Positions 22,336-33,277 are shown, numbered from the stretch's first letter. The stretch: 64,000 nucleotides of DNA from Lophium mytilinum (GCA_010093605.1 MU004198.1:1246456-1310455), one strand, 5' to 3'. Notes: generated by a model from the sequence alone, not told the origin. Translations and numbers: made by a program.

Positions 22336-22952
22336 ATGACGCCTGCCAAAAATCGACGCATGCCCATCAATTGCGAGCCTTGCCGATCGAGGAAGATACG
22401 ATGCATTCGTAACCCAGCTCAGGGTCCATGCCAGACCTGTATACGCCGTGGAATAACTCCTTCGGACTGCGTGTTTCTGAGACGAAATCCCCCGGAGCAA
22501 AATACGACAGCACAACCTCCGGGCGCCGTTACCAACGATGAGCTTCTGAACGAATTCAAAGTCTAGAAAGTCTGCTGCGACGGCAAACAGACGCAATTCA
22601 GTCTAACTATTCTCTTCCCCACGATTCCCTAGCTCCAATGCCGCCAACGACGAATGACACCCTATCTTAATCAGCCTATGCCGAGTCTTCCACTATGTCA
22701 ATTTTCTCACCTCTAAGTGCTTCTCACCCGAAAAACTTAGTAGGAACACTTCACGTATCAAATTCCGGGCACGTCCGGTATCGACCATATGCTTCGCAGT
22801 GGAACTCCCTTCTGGATGGGTCTGCCCTGACCGGAACCGCGGTGACTTTTGGTCATGGCCCTGCGAATGAAGAAACATCCTTTCCTTACGACATGTCCTC
22901 TCGATCGACCATTCAAGACGTGGTCGCAAGATTGCGAGCTCCACCACGCTAA
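22336..22952 (+). pseudogene. Zn2Cys6 transcription factor relic
   Basis: ATG 22336 opens a normal binuclear cluster: CEPCRSRKIRC (C-x2-C-x6-C), then CQTCIRRG and CVF, the six zinc ligands of a Gal4-type DNA-binding domain. The usual coiled-coil linker follows, but only after a one-base shift near 22550 (DELLN in one frame, then RIQSLESLLRRQTDAIQ in the next). In that second frame a TAA at 22668-22670 stands where CAA would continue it (TLS-stop-SAYAESS), a C-to-T change in CpA context. The frame then runs through FSPLSASHP and SRSTIQDVVARLRAPP to tandem stops at 22950. The regulatory domain of such factors (hundreds of residues) is missing. It is therefore truncated and doubly disabled. Confidence 0.75.
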
Positions 22953-23487
22953 TAAGGCAGGGTCAGGATGACCCGGTTGCCCCATTGTACGAATAGAACA
23001 TTATCATGATAATCAGCGTACATGAATTTTTGAAGTCGCAGTGCCAAGCCCCCATACAAATTCACCTCGTACGCTCGCCAAAGTGACATCGGATTTTTAG
23101 AATTCCAGCGTACAACCCGCGCATAATCTGCTTATCTCAGCATAGAAAGTTAGCTATCTCCTCTTCCTTAATATTAAATTTACTCTTTTAAGATTAATTA
23201 GCAGTCCTCTTACTACTCTAGCCTTAAGAATAAACTTAAAACTTCTAATATGCCATCTTTAAATTTAGGCTTATACGGTCAACCGAATGGACGGCGTACA
23301 AGGGCGCCGCAACAATTACAAATTATACGGAACTAAACCTTTCCAACAGAAGCCTCCATTTGAAATTGCCAAGAGCCCTCATACTCACCCACGTACCGTA
23401 CGCGTCATCCGAACTGGCTCTATAAGGGCCTCCAGCTTCATCAATTTGTACAGCACCTCAATCAGCATGTGAACTTTGAAAACCGCA
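22953..23487. other. Intergenic with AT-rich block
   Basis: About 23130-23280 is strongly AT-rich with TTAA/TAAT runs, unlike its GC-balanced neighbours, and lies directly behind the broken zinc-cluster gene. This fits RIP-type decay or remains of a transposon, but no ends are visible. Confidence 0.4.
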
Positions 23488-24360
23488 ATGAAACCGTCAC
23501 CATGGACCACGGTTGTTCTAACCGCAGCATCATACGCTCTCATCCTCCGCGCCCTTTCCCCAGCCCCGACGACGCTCGCAACTCTCCGCTCGAACAACCG
23601 CAAGCTCTCCGCCACCCATTCTACCATAACCACCACCCTCGCCCTCTACTGCCTCCGCTACTCCTCATGGGACCTTCCGGACTCTACGCCTAGTCCCAGC
23701 GCCTCCCAGGGCTCACCAAAGCAGCCGATCGATCCCTCAACCACTCCACGGACTACCCACCTCGACGACTCCCACAACCCCCTCATCCAATCTCGCTCAA
23801 CCTTCGCAAACTACATCACCTCGTTCGAAACCGGCTACATCATCCACGACATTTTGGCCCTCCTCTACTCCTCTTACCTTTCACGCAGCCTCCCTCGCAG
23901 CCTCCTCCGCGCCCCCGCATACCTAGCTCAAGACGCGCCCATCTTCTTCGCGCATCATGTTGCGCTCATCGCGTCGCTAGGGTTGCTACAAACGTATATT
24001 GCCAAAGGCAGGGAGAAGGGCGGTAAGATCATACTCGCATTCCTTTTGATGAACGCGAGCAATCCACTATTACATGCGCGATGGTTCGTGAGACAGAGGA
24101 CGGGGAGGGCGGATAAGAGGGTAGATGTTGCATTTGCTGCTGTATTTGCGGCCTCGAGGTTTGGGGCCGTTGCGTGGGTTTTGAGTAACTATGGGGCTTT
24201 TCATGGTCTGGGGGCTTGGGAGGCGTATAAGAGGTTGAGATGGCAGCGTAGGAGTGGGACGGCGGCGTTGACGGGGTTTAATGCGGTTTGGTGGGTATTG
24301 CTTGTCTCGAAGATTGCGCAGAGGGAGGTTTTGGAGAGGAGAGTTCGGGAAAAGACGTGA
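23488..24360 (+). CDS. TLC-domain (TRAM/LAG1/CLN8) membrane protein
   Basis: Single-exon frame, 290 aa from ATG 23488. Hydrophobic segments alternate with short loops: WTTVVLTAASYALILRAL at the start, FETGYIIHDILALLYSSYL, IFFAHHVALIASLGLLQ, GGKIILAFLLMNASNPLLH, then FGAVAWVLSNYGAF and NAVWWVLLVSKIA. The HH in the middle (FFAHHVALI) and the LMNASNPLLH stretch are hallmarks of the TLC fold. TLC proteins include ceramide synthases and regulators of membrane lipid composition; this one is closer to the short TLCD type, without a homeobox-like or LAG1 motif. The 3' end lies 144 bp from the convergent fatty acid hydroxylase. Confidence 0.85.
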   Translation: MKPSPWTTVVLTAASYALILRALSPAPTTLATLRSNNRKLSATHSTITTTLALYCLRYSSWDLPDSTPSPSASQGSPKQPIDPSTTPRTTHLDDSHNPLIQSRSTFANYITSFETGYIIHDILALLYSSYLSRSLPRSLLRAPAYLAQDAPIFFAHHVALIASLGLLQTYIAKGREKGGKIILAFLLMNASNPLLHARWFVRQRTGRADKRVDVAFAAVFAASRFGAVAWVLSNYGAFHGLGAWEAYKRLRWQRRSGTAALTGFNAVWWVLLVSKIAQREVLERRVREKT

Positions 24361-24504
24361 GACTTGAGGCAAGTGGCACAAGCTGTAGCTTTTCAACTTG
24401 CAAGTCTCACGAGGATAGTCGATTGGAAGTAGGTAGCAGACAAGACATTCTCTTCAAAAAGATGTGTATCAGCTGTTGTACTAACACTATACAACCACAA
24501 GCAC

Positions 24505-25632
24505 TCATATCCTATCCATTCCAACCACCCGCTCAAACAACGCATCCCACAACCCAAAGAACGGCTCAAACCCCCCTTTACCCGTAACATGGTGTCTCGC
24601 ATGCTTCGCCGCTCCCCCGCCCCACCCAGCTGGTAGCATCTTCTCATACCCCCACGGCAGCTCCATCCCCGCGTGGATCTCAACCAGCAACCAGACGAAC
24701 ACCGGGGCGAACAGGGTCCGAGTGAGCACATGCGCGCCAATAATATTAAGGCTAAAGTTGGCAAGGAGCACGAGCCCCAAGCGCTCGAAGACGGAGAGCT
24801 GGTTCGTGATCTGGGGCTGGAGTTGTGCGTAGTGCGAGTGGTGCGGGGCGTGGAAGGGCCGCAGGAACGCTAGAGCGTGGAGAACGAGGTGGAAGAGGAA
24901 GAAGAGCGCGTCGTAGATTATGAAGGAGGCGACGAGTTCGACGGCTAGGCGGCGGGAGGTTGGGGCGAGGGGGGGAAGGGCGCGGTGGGTCTGGAGGGGG
25001 GAGGAGAGGGTGAAGTTGTGGAGGGTTGGGAGCAGGAAGGTGGTGTGGCGTTGGGATCCGAATGAGAGGAAGGGAGTAGAAAGAGTTGAGTTGGTGAGCG
25101 GTTCAGGGTGTTGGAGCAGGAGGCCGGGATCGTAGTTGCCGGATGAGAGCATGGCGGATAGAGGCACATTGGCGAACTTCTTGATCATAGTCAAGTCCAT
25201 GAGGATGAGCGGGAAGATGTATGTCAATGCTTCAGATTTGCGCCGGGATGGACGACGCATCCCTCGAGGAAGATTTCGATGGGTTCGTACAGGAGACGAT
25301 GCATTGCTGGTTTTCTCGCTCCTAAATCCTTTAAAGTCGACTGTCATCTCTTCGTCCTGTCTTTTGGTACCGTATTGTAGTCGTCATTCGGGATGTTTCA
25401 CGAAGACGGAGAGAAATAAGGACTCTATGGCAGTGTAGCAAGCGACCGTCCAGATAGTCTCAAACGTCGACCATTGGTAGAAGGTAGAAGTCTTGAGGTA
25501 GTCCCAAAGAAGTTCTAGGATTGACTGATAAAGAGAAGGAATGGCAATAGAAGTGAAGAAGATAGTGCTGAACACGACGCGCAATTTGAAGACTCGTGAC
25601 GATGATTTCGATCCTATCTGAAGGTTCACCAT
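24505..25632 (-). CDS. Fatty acid hydroxylase/sterol desaturase family, with an in-frame TGA or a 45-nt intron
   Basis: One frame of 375 codons runs from ATG 25632 to a stop at 24505, broken by TGA at 25386-25384. All three di-iron histidine boxes lie after the break: HLVLH (H-x3-H), HAPHH (H-x2-HH) and HARHH. They are surrounded by hydrophobic helices (VASFIIYDALFFLF, LGLVLLANFSLNII). The N-terminal part has one or two membrane segments and ends SVFVKHPE. Either the TGA is a real nonsense change (TGG or CGA to TGA), or a 45-nt intron (25399-25355, gtgaaa...gacag) removes it in frame. The family inserts hydroxyls or double bonds into acyl chains or sterols at the ER. It diverges from the CDP-alcohol transferase across 232 bp. 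Confidence 0.75.
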
Positions 25633-25864
25633 GGTGGTCTCTCTTGAAGCCCCTTGTAGCTTCGCCGGTGGTACATAGTGCTGTAGGAGGGTACTTAAAT
25701 ACCTCTGTTCAAGTATTTGAGTAAGATGTGCCGCGTGGAAAGGACTTCGGTAGGCGTCATGAATTTGTCAACCAAGCTAGCGCGATGCGGTATAGCGTTC
25801 CTTACTTCTCATTTATCTAATATTTCCCCTGCTTTCCTGTCATTTTCTCAACACCAACATCACA
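25633..25864. promoter_or_regulatory. Short divergent promoter region
   Basis: Only 232 bp separate the starts of the minus-strand hydroxylase and the plus-strand CDP-alcohol transferase, so the two probably share control elements. No TATA box stands out. Confidence 0.4.
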
Positions 25865-26515
25865 ATGCTCGATATCACCTTCCGACCTCTGAAGGACCGC
25901 GCTTTCGATCCCATATGCAGATTTGTTCCATTATCAGTCACACCTCTGCATGTTACAGGATTAGCTTTCGTCTGCGGGATTCTGGCCTGCAACTCCTCGT
26001 TGGGAGCTCACCCCAATCGGGCTTTATTCTGGTGGTCTCTCAATCGAATCCTCGACTGTCTTGATGGTGCACTTGCACGTTCACGGAACCAAGCATCTGA
26101 TCTCGGGGGCTTTCTTGACCTCCTTGGAGATTTCACCGTGTACTCCTTGATTCCAATGTCTTGCGCCGCCGGAGCCCCGATCCAAGTCAGCAGGATCGCC
26201 TCTACTTCCTCTCCAACTTCATTGTGGACTGCCGTCGCAACACTCGAAGCTAGTTTCTACATCAACAATTTCGTGCTCTTCTACATCGCGGCTGTTTTGG
26301 AGAAGAGAAAGACTACGACCGACGAGAAGCACGTGAAAGAATTGACGAGTGTGGCTATGAGGCCTGCCTTGATTGAAGGGCTTGAGAGCGGAATCTTCTT
26401 TACGCTCATGCTTGCATGCCCAAACTGGGTTGGGCTGCTTTGTTGGGTTATGGCGAGTCTCGTCGCCGTTGGGATCTGTCAACGAACTTGGTGGCTCGTT
26501 CCGGTACTCAGTTGA
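25865..26515 (+). CDS. CDP-alcohol phosphatidyltransferase family protein
   Basis: Single-exon frame, 216 aa from ATG 25865. The family signature D-x2-D-G-x2-A-R-x8-G-x3-D-x3-D is complete, beginning DCLDGALAR and ending FLDLLGD, with all four aspartates. The rest is helical and hydrophobic (VTGLAFVCGILAC, YINNFVLFYIAAVLE, GIFFTLMLACPNWVGLLCW), as expected for a membrane enzyme with six helices. Members transfer a phosphoalcohol from CDP-linked donors to make phospholipids such as phosphatidylinositol, -glycerol or -choline. The 216-aa length suits a short form. It lies beside the TLC and hydroxylase genes, suggesting a lipid-related group. Confidence 0.92.
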   Translation: MLDITFRPLKDRAFDPICRFVPLSVTPLHVTGLAFVCGILACNSSLGAHPNRALFWWSLNRILDCLDGALARSRNQASDLGGFLDLLGDFTVYSLIPMSCAAGAPIQVSRIASTSSPTSLWTAVATLEASFYINNFVLFYIAAVLEKRKTTTDEKHVKELTSVAMRPALIEGLESGIFFTLMLACPNWVGLLCWVMASLVAVGICQRTWWLVPVLS

Positions 26516-27814
26516 AAGCAGACGGACCATTTCCATGTACGGCACTGTACTAGGGAGTGATATCAAAATCCCCTGGGACAGAACACTTCAGAAACTATGT
26601 ACAAGTAACCAAGCAAGGAAGCCGATGAAGAGACGCTCGGCAGTACCAGACTGAGCTGATATCATCTCAGAAGAGGTTTGACGTTGATGAATAGCAGCAT
26701 GCCACTTCGGTGCGGATGCGTTGGGAGAGCTCTCCAGTTGAAGTACAATCCACACTTATGGACGCGTATTTGGTGCTCAAGGAACATCATGAGCCACCAC
26801 GCTTCGATTTGTATTCCTACTTCTTTCTTACATTGCTGAAACCATGACTTGGTGACCAACACTTCTTCAAGATTGGGGATGTAAAGACGCAGCAAACGCG
26901 GAAGACTAAGGCGTCTAGAGCACGAGTGCAGTCGGAGACACTTTCAAGAATGTGTCTGTCTAGAGCTCAATGTTCTCTGCACATGAGGTGGAGTCAACAG
27001 ACTTAGCTTTTGAAAGCTAAGATGGAAGAGGCGACCTACAGACCCCCACCTGACTTGCTGTTTGTCACCGATTCTCAGAATAGGCTCAAACGGCACTAAT
27101 GCGTAAGGATGGTCCGCGGGCCGCCTCCGGACTGTGCCGTTAGTGAACCAAAGTATAAGGAACAACGAATTACAGCCTCAGAACAGAAGTTTATGCACGC
27201 TTGTTTCTTGTAAGATGTGCCTCGCTGCGTTTTGAGGGTTCAAAGGAGAATCATAATCTTCGACGGTGTGAATAGGTTCAATCTAGGCGGATTTGTTCAA
27301 TCAATCTCACCACCGTCCGAGGTGGTCGAGCAAATCAATCCGAATATGCCAAGACCTAGAATATCGGGAGCTAGACGTTAGTATCCGTGGTTCACACAGC
27401 TCCACGTCACGCTTCAGATCATCTGACATCGGCACTTCATGTCAAAAACTTGCCGGAGTCTGTACCATGGAAACATTACATCTTCATTCTTGGCTACTTC
27501 TAGAAGACTCCTTGATTGGGGTAGGCGAAGAACCTCAGCCCCGTGACCCCATCGCAACTTGGTAGAGACGCGTCTATTCCTGTAATCGAACATGTTGGCG
27601 CAAGGAGGCCAAGGTATTCGCCCATGGGCAGTGACCATGAAAAGAAACTACTTAAGCTCCATGTTCCCCTTGGAAAGTGGAATACCACCAAGGTTCAGTT
27701 CTCTAGGATCAGACAGAATACAGACTCCAAAGCCAACATAACTCCATGATCGCCATTCGGGGCCATCTTTATCACTCTATCCTCAAGCCGAAGTAACTAT
27801 CTAGTACTTTGACA
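26516..27814. other. Intergenic, perhaps decayed coding remnants
   Basis: About 1.3 kb. Minus-strand frames at 26662-26895 (LYIPNLEEVLVTKSWFQQC) and 26944-27165 look protein-like but match nothing I recognise and lack neat starts. I do not call a gene. Confidence 0.3.
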
Positions 27815-28479
27815 TGAATTCCCTCTCCATCCTACTGGTAATATTCCACTTCCTCGCCAGCATCAATTGGTAGGCCATCTCGTTGCGTAGAGTCAAGCAT
27901 CTTTAACTCACCACTCACAGCACCCCAACTCCAAAATGGGACGAGCTTGATAAGAGAGTAGCTAAAGGAGGAGGTGGCGGCGGCGGAGGACATGCAGCGG
28001 CACATGCCTTTTCATTCGGTAGATCTGGAGGCAGATACAGGAAAACCCCCGATGACTGCAACGGCGATCCTTTCGCGGCCTACGTCTACTTCAAAGACCC
28101 AGCCGTCCCCAACACGATCCTCTGCATCAACACCCCCTGGTACTACCGCTACACCCACGACCTCAGGGAGAAAGCTCTTCCAGACGCAGGATTCGTCGAC
28201 GTGTCCAAGGAGGTCTACATCCCCTATTGTGGCTGGCAGCATACAGGCGGCGTCAGCAAGAAGGGCGTTTGGCGCGGGTCATATGGCTATCATGACAATA
28301 CGACGAATGGGACGAAAGTGGGTAGGCCGAGCGAGCAGACGTTGAAAAAGATCAGGAGGGTGTTGGAGGACACGTACCCTACTTCGGAGATTGCTATGAT
28401 CTGTTTCTTCACTATCGGTGGGCCGATTGCATTGGTCGCTTTTGTGGTTATCTGCTGCAGGCCTAGGAGGCGCCATTAG
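27815..28479 (+). CDS. Secreted or membrane-anchored small protein, unknown function
   Basis: A short first exon from ATG 27815 (MNSLSILL..., hydrophobic, signal-like) is followed by an intron of about 51 nt (gtaggc ... ctcacag, ending 27920). The second exon runs 27921-28479. It encodes a Gly-rich stretch (KGGGGGGGGH), FSFGRSGGRYRKTPDDC, then TILCINTPWYYRYTHDLREK, VYIPYCGWQHTGGV and a C-terminal membrane helix (FFTIGGPIALVAFVVICC) ending RPRRRH. About 200 aa. The phase at the first splice junction is one base off by my count, so the exact boundary is uncertain. A single C-terminal helix with a basic tail suggests a type I surface protein. No family recognised. Confidence 0.55.
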
Positions 28480-29031
28480 TGGCTCTGTTGGTGGACAGGA
28501 CGGAAGCGGTGAAGATGGGATTTGGAAGAGTTCCTGATGCGGAAGTAATACGAGAAATATGATAGGTCTGGAGATTCGTTTATTAGGCGAGGGGAGGGGG
28601 CTGCGCTGCGCCCTGGACTTACGTACTCTTTACGGTCTTCAAGGAAATAAATTCCATTTCAGATATTGAGGCTGAGTCTGCGGCAGACTTCATGATATGG
28701 CTGACGACGATCTTTAATTCCAAACTGGCTGTCTACTTACCTGGTAGTGGTAGGTACGTAGATAGGCGACTTCGCTGTGTTTGGCGACGCCACCCTCGCT
28801 AACCCCTCGAGCATTACGCATACGAGAGTAATTTATCCAAGGTTGGGCCCTGAATTATATCAAATCGTTTCCGTCCATTCGAACGTAACTGTACGTTGAT
28901 TGATCCTTAAAAGCCCACTCTACCTTGCTATCCTCTTCCTAGTCCCAACCAATGGTACTAATTTCCAATCACTTTCTCTATAACTCTCATCCCTCCACTT
29001 TCTCAGTCCTACTCCACTCTCTCCACCCACC
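28480..29031. other. Intergenic
   Basis: 552 bp; no gene. Contains the upstream region of the MFS relic. Confidence 0.35.
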
Positions 29032-30599
29032 ATAGCATCCTTCAAGCAAAACGAAATAATCTCAACCAACCCCAACCAATTCCCCCAAGCCCCCCGCCAT
29101 CGCTTCCTCGCAACCGCCTGGACCGCCATCAAAATCATCCTCCTCTTCCTTAACTACTTTCTCGCCCAATACGACAAGTTCATCCTCTCCTACTTCTCCG
29201 CCCCTCTCTCTCAAACCCTAAATCTCTCCGCCGCGGGCTACGGCGTCCTCTCCGGCTACGCCACCGGCATCGTTCACGCCCTCCTCGCCATCCCCATCGC
29301 CTACGCCGCCGACTACACGCGCCACCGCGCCTTGCCACTCGCTGCCCTTTCGCTCTGGTGGTCCCTGAGCGTTGTCCTCCAATCCTTCACGCACAATTTC
29401 GCCCAGATCCTGCTCGCGCGCATCAGCATGGGTATCGGCCAGGCAGGCGTCGAGGCGCTGAGCCTGAGTCTGATCTCCGATTTGGCGAGCTGGCGCTACG
29501 TGTTTGTGGGCGAGAGCGTGTTCTACGTCGGGGTGTATATCGGAGAGGCGGTGAGCGGACAGATCGCGACGGCGTTTAGGGGGCAGGGGAAGGGGTGGCG
29601 GGTTGCGCTGCGGGCGATTGGGATCACGGGCCTTGTGGTTGGGGCGTTGATTGCGGTGGTAGTGCCGGAGCCGGAGAGGCAGGGGGCACTGGTTCAGGGG
29701 ACGCAGAGGGGGTGGTGGCCAGGCGGTGTTCGAGATGGGGATGGCGAGGGCGAGGGCGAAGGTGTGGCGTCCGTTGAGAAGAGGAGGAGCTTCAGAGCTG
29801 CGAAAGAGGACTTCGGCAAGACGGTGGTCTATGTCGTGCAGCTCCGCAGTTTCTGGCTGCTTGTGCTCAGCGCGGCGGTTCGCCAGTTGGCAGGGAATGT
29901 GTTTGGGTACTATGTGCCCGGCTATCTCTCTGACACGTATCCGTCGCAGACACGTCTTCTGTCGAACTACGGTATCACCGTCGGCACCGTCGGATCTGTC
30001 GCTGTGCTCAGTGGCGGGGTACTCACCTCAGTTCTCTGGTCCAGGACGAAGTTGACGCCGATTTACCTCACTGCTGTCGGTGGGATGATCAGCTCGCTCT
30101 TTGTGCTCCTCATGCTATTCTCCCGCGACATAGCTAGCGGCAATGAAGCCCGGGTGTGAAGATCCTCTATGGGACCATGAGCATAGCGTATCTGACGGCG
30201 GAAACCTGGCTCGGATACCTCTTTGCGCTCATTGCAGGACTACTGCCGCCAGCATACAAAACGTTCGGTCTCGCAATTTGGAGCACTATTCAGGTTCTGA
30301 TTTACTCAGCCGGACCGGAGATCATAGGCCTGGCGCTGAGAGATGTGGATCCAGGAAGTGAGGGGTATCGCAAGGATACGCAGGTTGCCCTTGCGGTGAT
30401 AATTACTGTGGGATATTGGATTGCAGGAATAGGGTTGTTGATGGCAACTCCACTATTGAAGAGAGATCTAGAGATTCCTGGAACTTTGACGGAAAGAGTA
30501 AGTAGTCGGAGGAAAGTGTGGTTTGGAGGAGTCTCAATCCTGATATTGGCGATGGTAGTGGCTCTCTTTGTCGCAAGCATCGTGATTGCTGCCGAGTAG
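29032..30599 (+). pseudogene. MFS transporter relic (lost ATG, frameshift)
   Basis: The frame encodes a major facilitator protein: LLFLNYFLAQYDKFILSYF, GYGVLSGYATGIVHALLAIP, LLARISMGIGQAGVEALSL, FVGESVFYVGVYIGE, then GYYVPGYLSDTYPSQT and, in another frame, KILYGTMSIAYLTAE, GLAIWSTIQVLIYSAGPEII and two final helices. Two lesions are visible. (1) The frame is open from about 28980 but has no ATG before the first helix; the best start context, caccATAgca at 29032, would need ATG where ATA stands. (2) At 30150-30160 (cgggtgtgaag) the frame must shift by two bases to continue; otherwise it stops at 30159. No intron explains either. Twelve helices would be expected; the set looks near complete, so decay is recent or an assembly error is present. 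The transported solute is unknown. Confidence 0.65.
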
Positions 30600-30666
30600 A
30601 TCCTAGCATTTGGGTAACTAGAACTTGGATATGACCTTAGAGCCGCTGATGTAATACTCGATGACT

Positions 30667-31600
30667 ATTCAAAAATTGTTCATATCTTTCGAGTCGCTGT
30701 TCAGCCGAGCCTTATAGTCCGCGATATTTCCTTGCAAGTCTTCTGCAAGCGCCGGTATTAGAGAGTCCCCCCATCCATTCTTCCGATAGCTTAACAGCCC
30801 GAGTTGAATCAGAAACGTGTCAGTAGACGGGACTAGGTCCCAATAGAGCCAACTCCCCCCTTAGCCCTTCGCAAAGATATATGCACCTATTCCATGCCAC
30901 TACTCGTACGACTTCTCCTTCCATTGCAGGCGGCGAGGGCAAAGATATGTTTCATCCGGCGCGGCTACAGCGTATAAGGCTTGGACGTCGGCGTTATAAA
31001 AGTTGTTCCTAACGACTACCTTCCTTAGGAAGGCAATTGACGGATCGTGAACCGGGATAGTAGATTTGTACAGCCGATATATACGGAGCCGGTCTTATCG
31101 ATAGTGGTATGCCATCCCTCATCTACTTTCTCCAAGCTGCTCACTCGTGCGTTCCGATTAAAGCGATCAACAAGTTTGGTACCTCCATAAGACTTGCTTG
31201 TGATGTAGTTCCTTAGATATTGAGTCACAGGTCTCGCCGGGAAGTACCCGTGGCAGGTCTCGTCAAATGAAACGCCCATCAACGGAGCATCAGAGAACGA
31301 AGTCGTCCACAACAGAATCTGCGTCCAAAAGCTAACGTACGTACACGCGCCCCGAAGATCCGGTTAGGGTGGACTTCGCAGAGCGTGGAAGTTCCGAAAT
31401 TTGCCGGCACTCCACACACCGCCGGCTTCTCCGTCTACCTCGAGAACGACGACGTCGTAATTCGGATGTATCTCGAGATATGTGCGGACAGCCTGGATAC
31501 CGTATATACCTACCAAGTGTGTCAGCGATACATTCAAGGCCATGTGTATATAAGGGGTAATACATACCCGATCCAATGATAATTAGATCAACCTCATTCC
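30667..31600 (-). pseudogene. Flavin-dependent monooxygenase relic with internal deletion
   Basis: Minus strand. The first piece (to about 31568) has NEVDLIIIGSG, then a 58-nt intron (31567-31510) and IYGIQAVRTYLEIHPNYD and GEAGGVWS, the FAD-binding start of an FMO-type enzyme. A frame change follows near 31335. The second piece (31345-31025) has SFWTQILLWTTSFSDAP and DETCHGYFPARPVTQYLRNY, ending at a stop. The third piece (31015-30667) resembles the family C-terminus (NADVQALYAV, WDLVPSTDTFLIQLGLLSYR) but carries TAG and TAA in frame. The 250 or more residues normally between, including the NADPH site, are absent. It sits near the broken regulator and transporter and the P450, as in a decayed metabolite cluster. 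Confidence 0.7.
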
Positions 31601-32321
31601 TGTCTGCTATGATGCGTTTGATACTAAGACGGCGGTACCAGAGTTCTCGACGACCATCGGGATATCGAAATGTTGTCTCTCTCCAAATGGAGCGTCTCCT
31701 CACTATCACAAGCCAGGTTTCGAATTCGCTGGTCTTTCTTGAGCGGTACCTGATCCAGGCCTCGACGGGCGCCCAGAATCACGACTTTGAGCAGGCGTCG
31801 AAGGCAGTCACAAAGACCGATGGCGGCTGAGTCTGAAATCATCGAAAAACGACAAGCTGAAACTCTGCTGATTGGGAAACAGTTACACAGGATGGAAAAG
31901 ATGTGAGGGAGGAACAAAGGCAGATTGATTGCAAATTGCCCTCGGCAAACCATGTTGCTGAAATAAGGCTTTCCCAAAGCTCGCTAGATCCCTGCGAAAC
32001 TCCCCCACCCCCACATTGGAATGACGCATCCCTGGCACTGCCTGTGCGTCGCGTCTCTCATCTTCCAAATACCACTAGCCGCAATGAGGTAAGGACCCGA
32101 GCTGAAGCGATATTCCCAATCCGGCCTACACAGCCTCCTGAATACTCAAATACTTCTTCAATTCAATATCATAATCTGTCATTCACTCAGTATGTACATA
32201 CAACTACCTTGTACCCTTCACTCACCAAACCGAATCGACATTCCCCCTTCAATTCAATCACTCGACATCCCCAATATCTCATACCTATATATCATACTCC
32301 GAACCCAATAACACCCCTAAG
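31601..32321. other. Intergenic
   Basis: About 720 bp between the monooxygenase relic and the next gene. The overlapping short frames show no domain. Confidence 0.35.
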
Positions 32322-32841
32322 ATGCCCATCATCTACATCCTCTACAACGCTGACGCCTCTATCATGGGCAAGCTCAAATACTCCTACCGCAAGTTAAAGT
32401 CCTCCCCCGACTGCGAGCCTGCCTGCGCTGCGTGTGACATCACGCACGGCGGGCTCTCGCTGTGCGAAACACCGGCGTGGGTCAGCGCGAAGAAGGAGAT
32501 CGAAGCGTCTGGGGCGGAACTGAAGGTGGTGCAGTGGCATCGGGATGAGATTGTGGGACCGGTAAGCTCGTCCTTCTTACATGGCTTGGTCTTTGTGCGG
32601 ATGTGGGGAATTGCATGGAAAAGGTGATAGCTTGGTGGGCTAACGGATGTGTGTGTAGTTGAAAGACTGGATTAAGGAGGAGGGGATCAGGTACCCCTCT
32701 GTCGTTTTGGCTAAAGACACGGGGTTCGAGGAGGTCATGGGCGCGAGCGAGTTAGCGGGGTGTAAAGGGGACGCGACCGTTTTTGTGAAGGGGTTGAGGA
32801 TTAAGGGGGTGCTGGCTAAGGGGGGTGAATCATCTTTGTAA
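32322..32841 (+). CDS. Conserved small protein with a CxxC motif, unknown function
   Basis: Two exons (32322-32561 and 32659-32841) with a 97-nt intron give 140 aa, starting MPIIYILYNADASIMGKLKY. It contains CAACDITHGGLSL (C-x2-C), then a second part DWIKEEGIRYPSVVL and a C-terminal end GGESSL. The beta-strand start (IIYILYNAD), CxxC, and the cis-proline-like RYP make a thioredoxin-like fold possible; that is inference. Kept as a real gene because the splice signals are good and the coding pattern is even across both exons. Confidence 0.7.
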
Positions 32842-33277
32842 GCTCGATTGGGATAGTAGTTTTGATTTTGGGGTTGAGCGTTCGGTGCTCGTGGGACAGC
32901 CTTTCTGCTTTGCTCGAGGCAGTGTAGGCGTTTAGAGTCTATGAAAGTCGTCTTTACCGTAATGAAGCTTGTGATACTATCTGCGTCGATACCTATGGGC
33001 TGTGCGTGATAGCCATGTGGAGCAAAGCTAGTTATCATTAGTGTTCAAATCTACCACTTAGCTGCATTCCAAATACCCAGCAACCGAGCGAATGAGTTCA
33101 TTGTTCTTTCATGCAGATAAGCAGCTCTGCATAACCTCAATTGTTAAACTTCAACTTGGCCTTGCCGACAGAGCCGACTTCCACACAATCATCTTCAACC
33201 TCAGGGATAGAAGACGACCCATCGCTCCATCCCCCCAAAGCCTGTGATCCCAGTGAAACCACCACCTCCTGTCCAAC
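32842..33277. other. Intergenic
   Basis: 436 bp, holds the P450 promoter. Nothing else seen. Confidence 0.35.

Noticed and set aside
26662-27165. Protein-like minus-strand frames
   Set aside because: No neat start, no recognised family and no repeats; kept only as an intergenic note.
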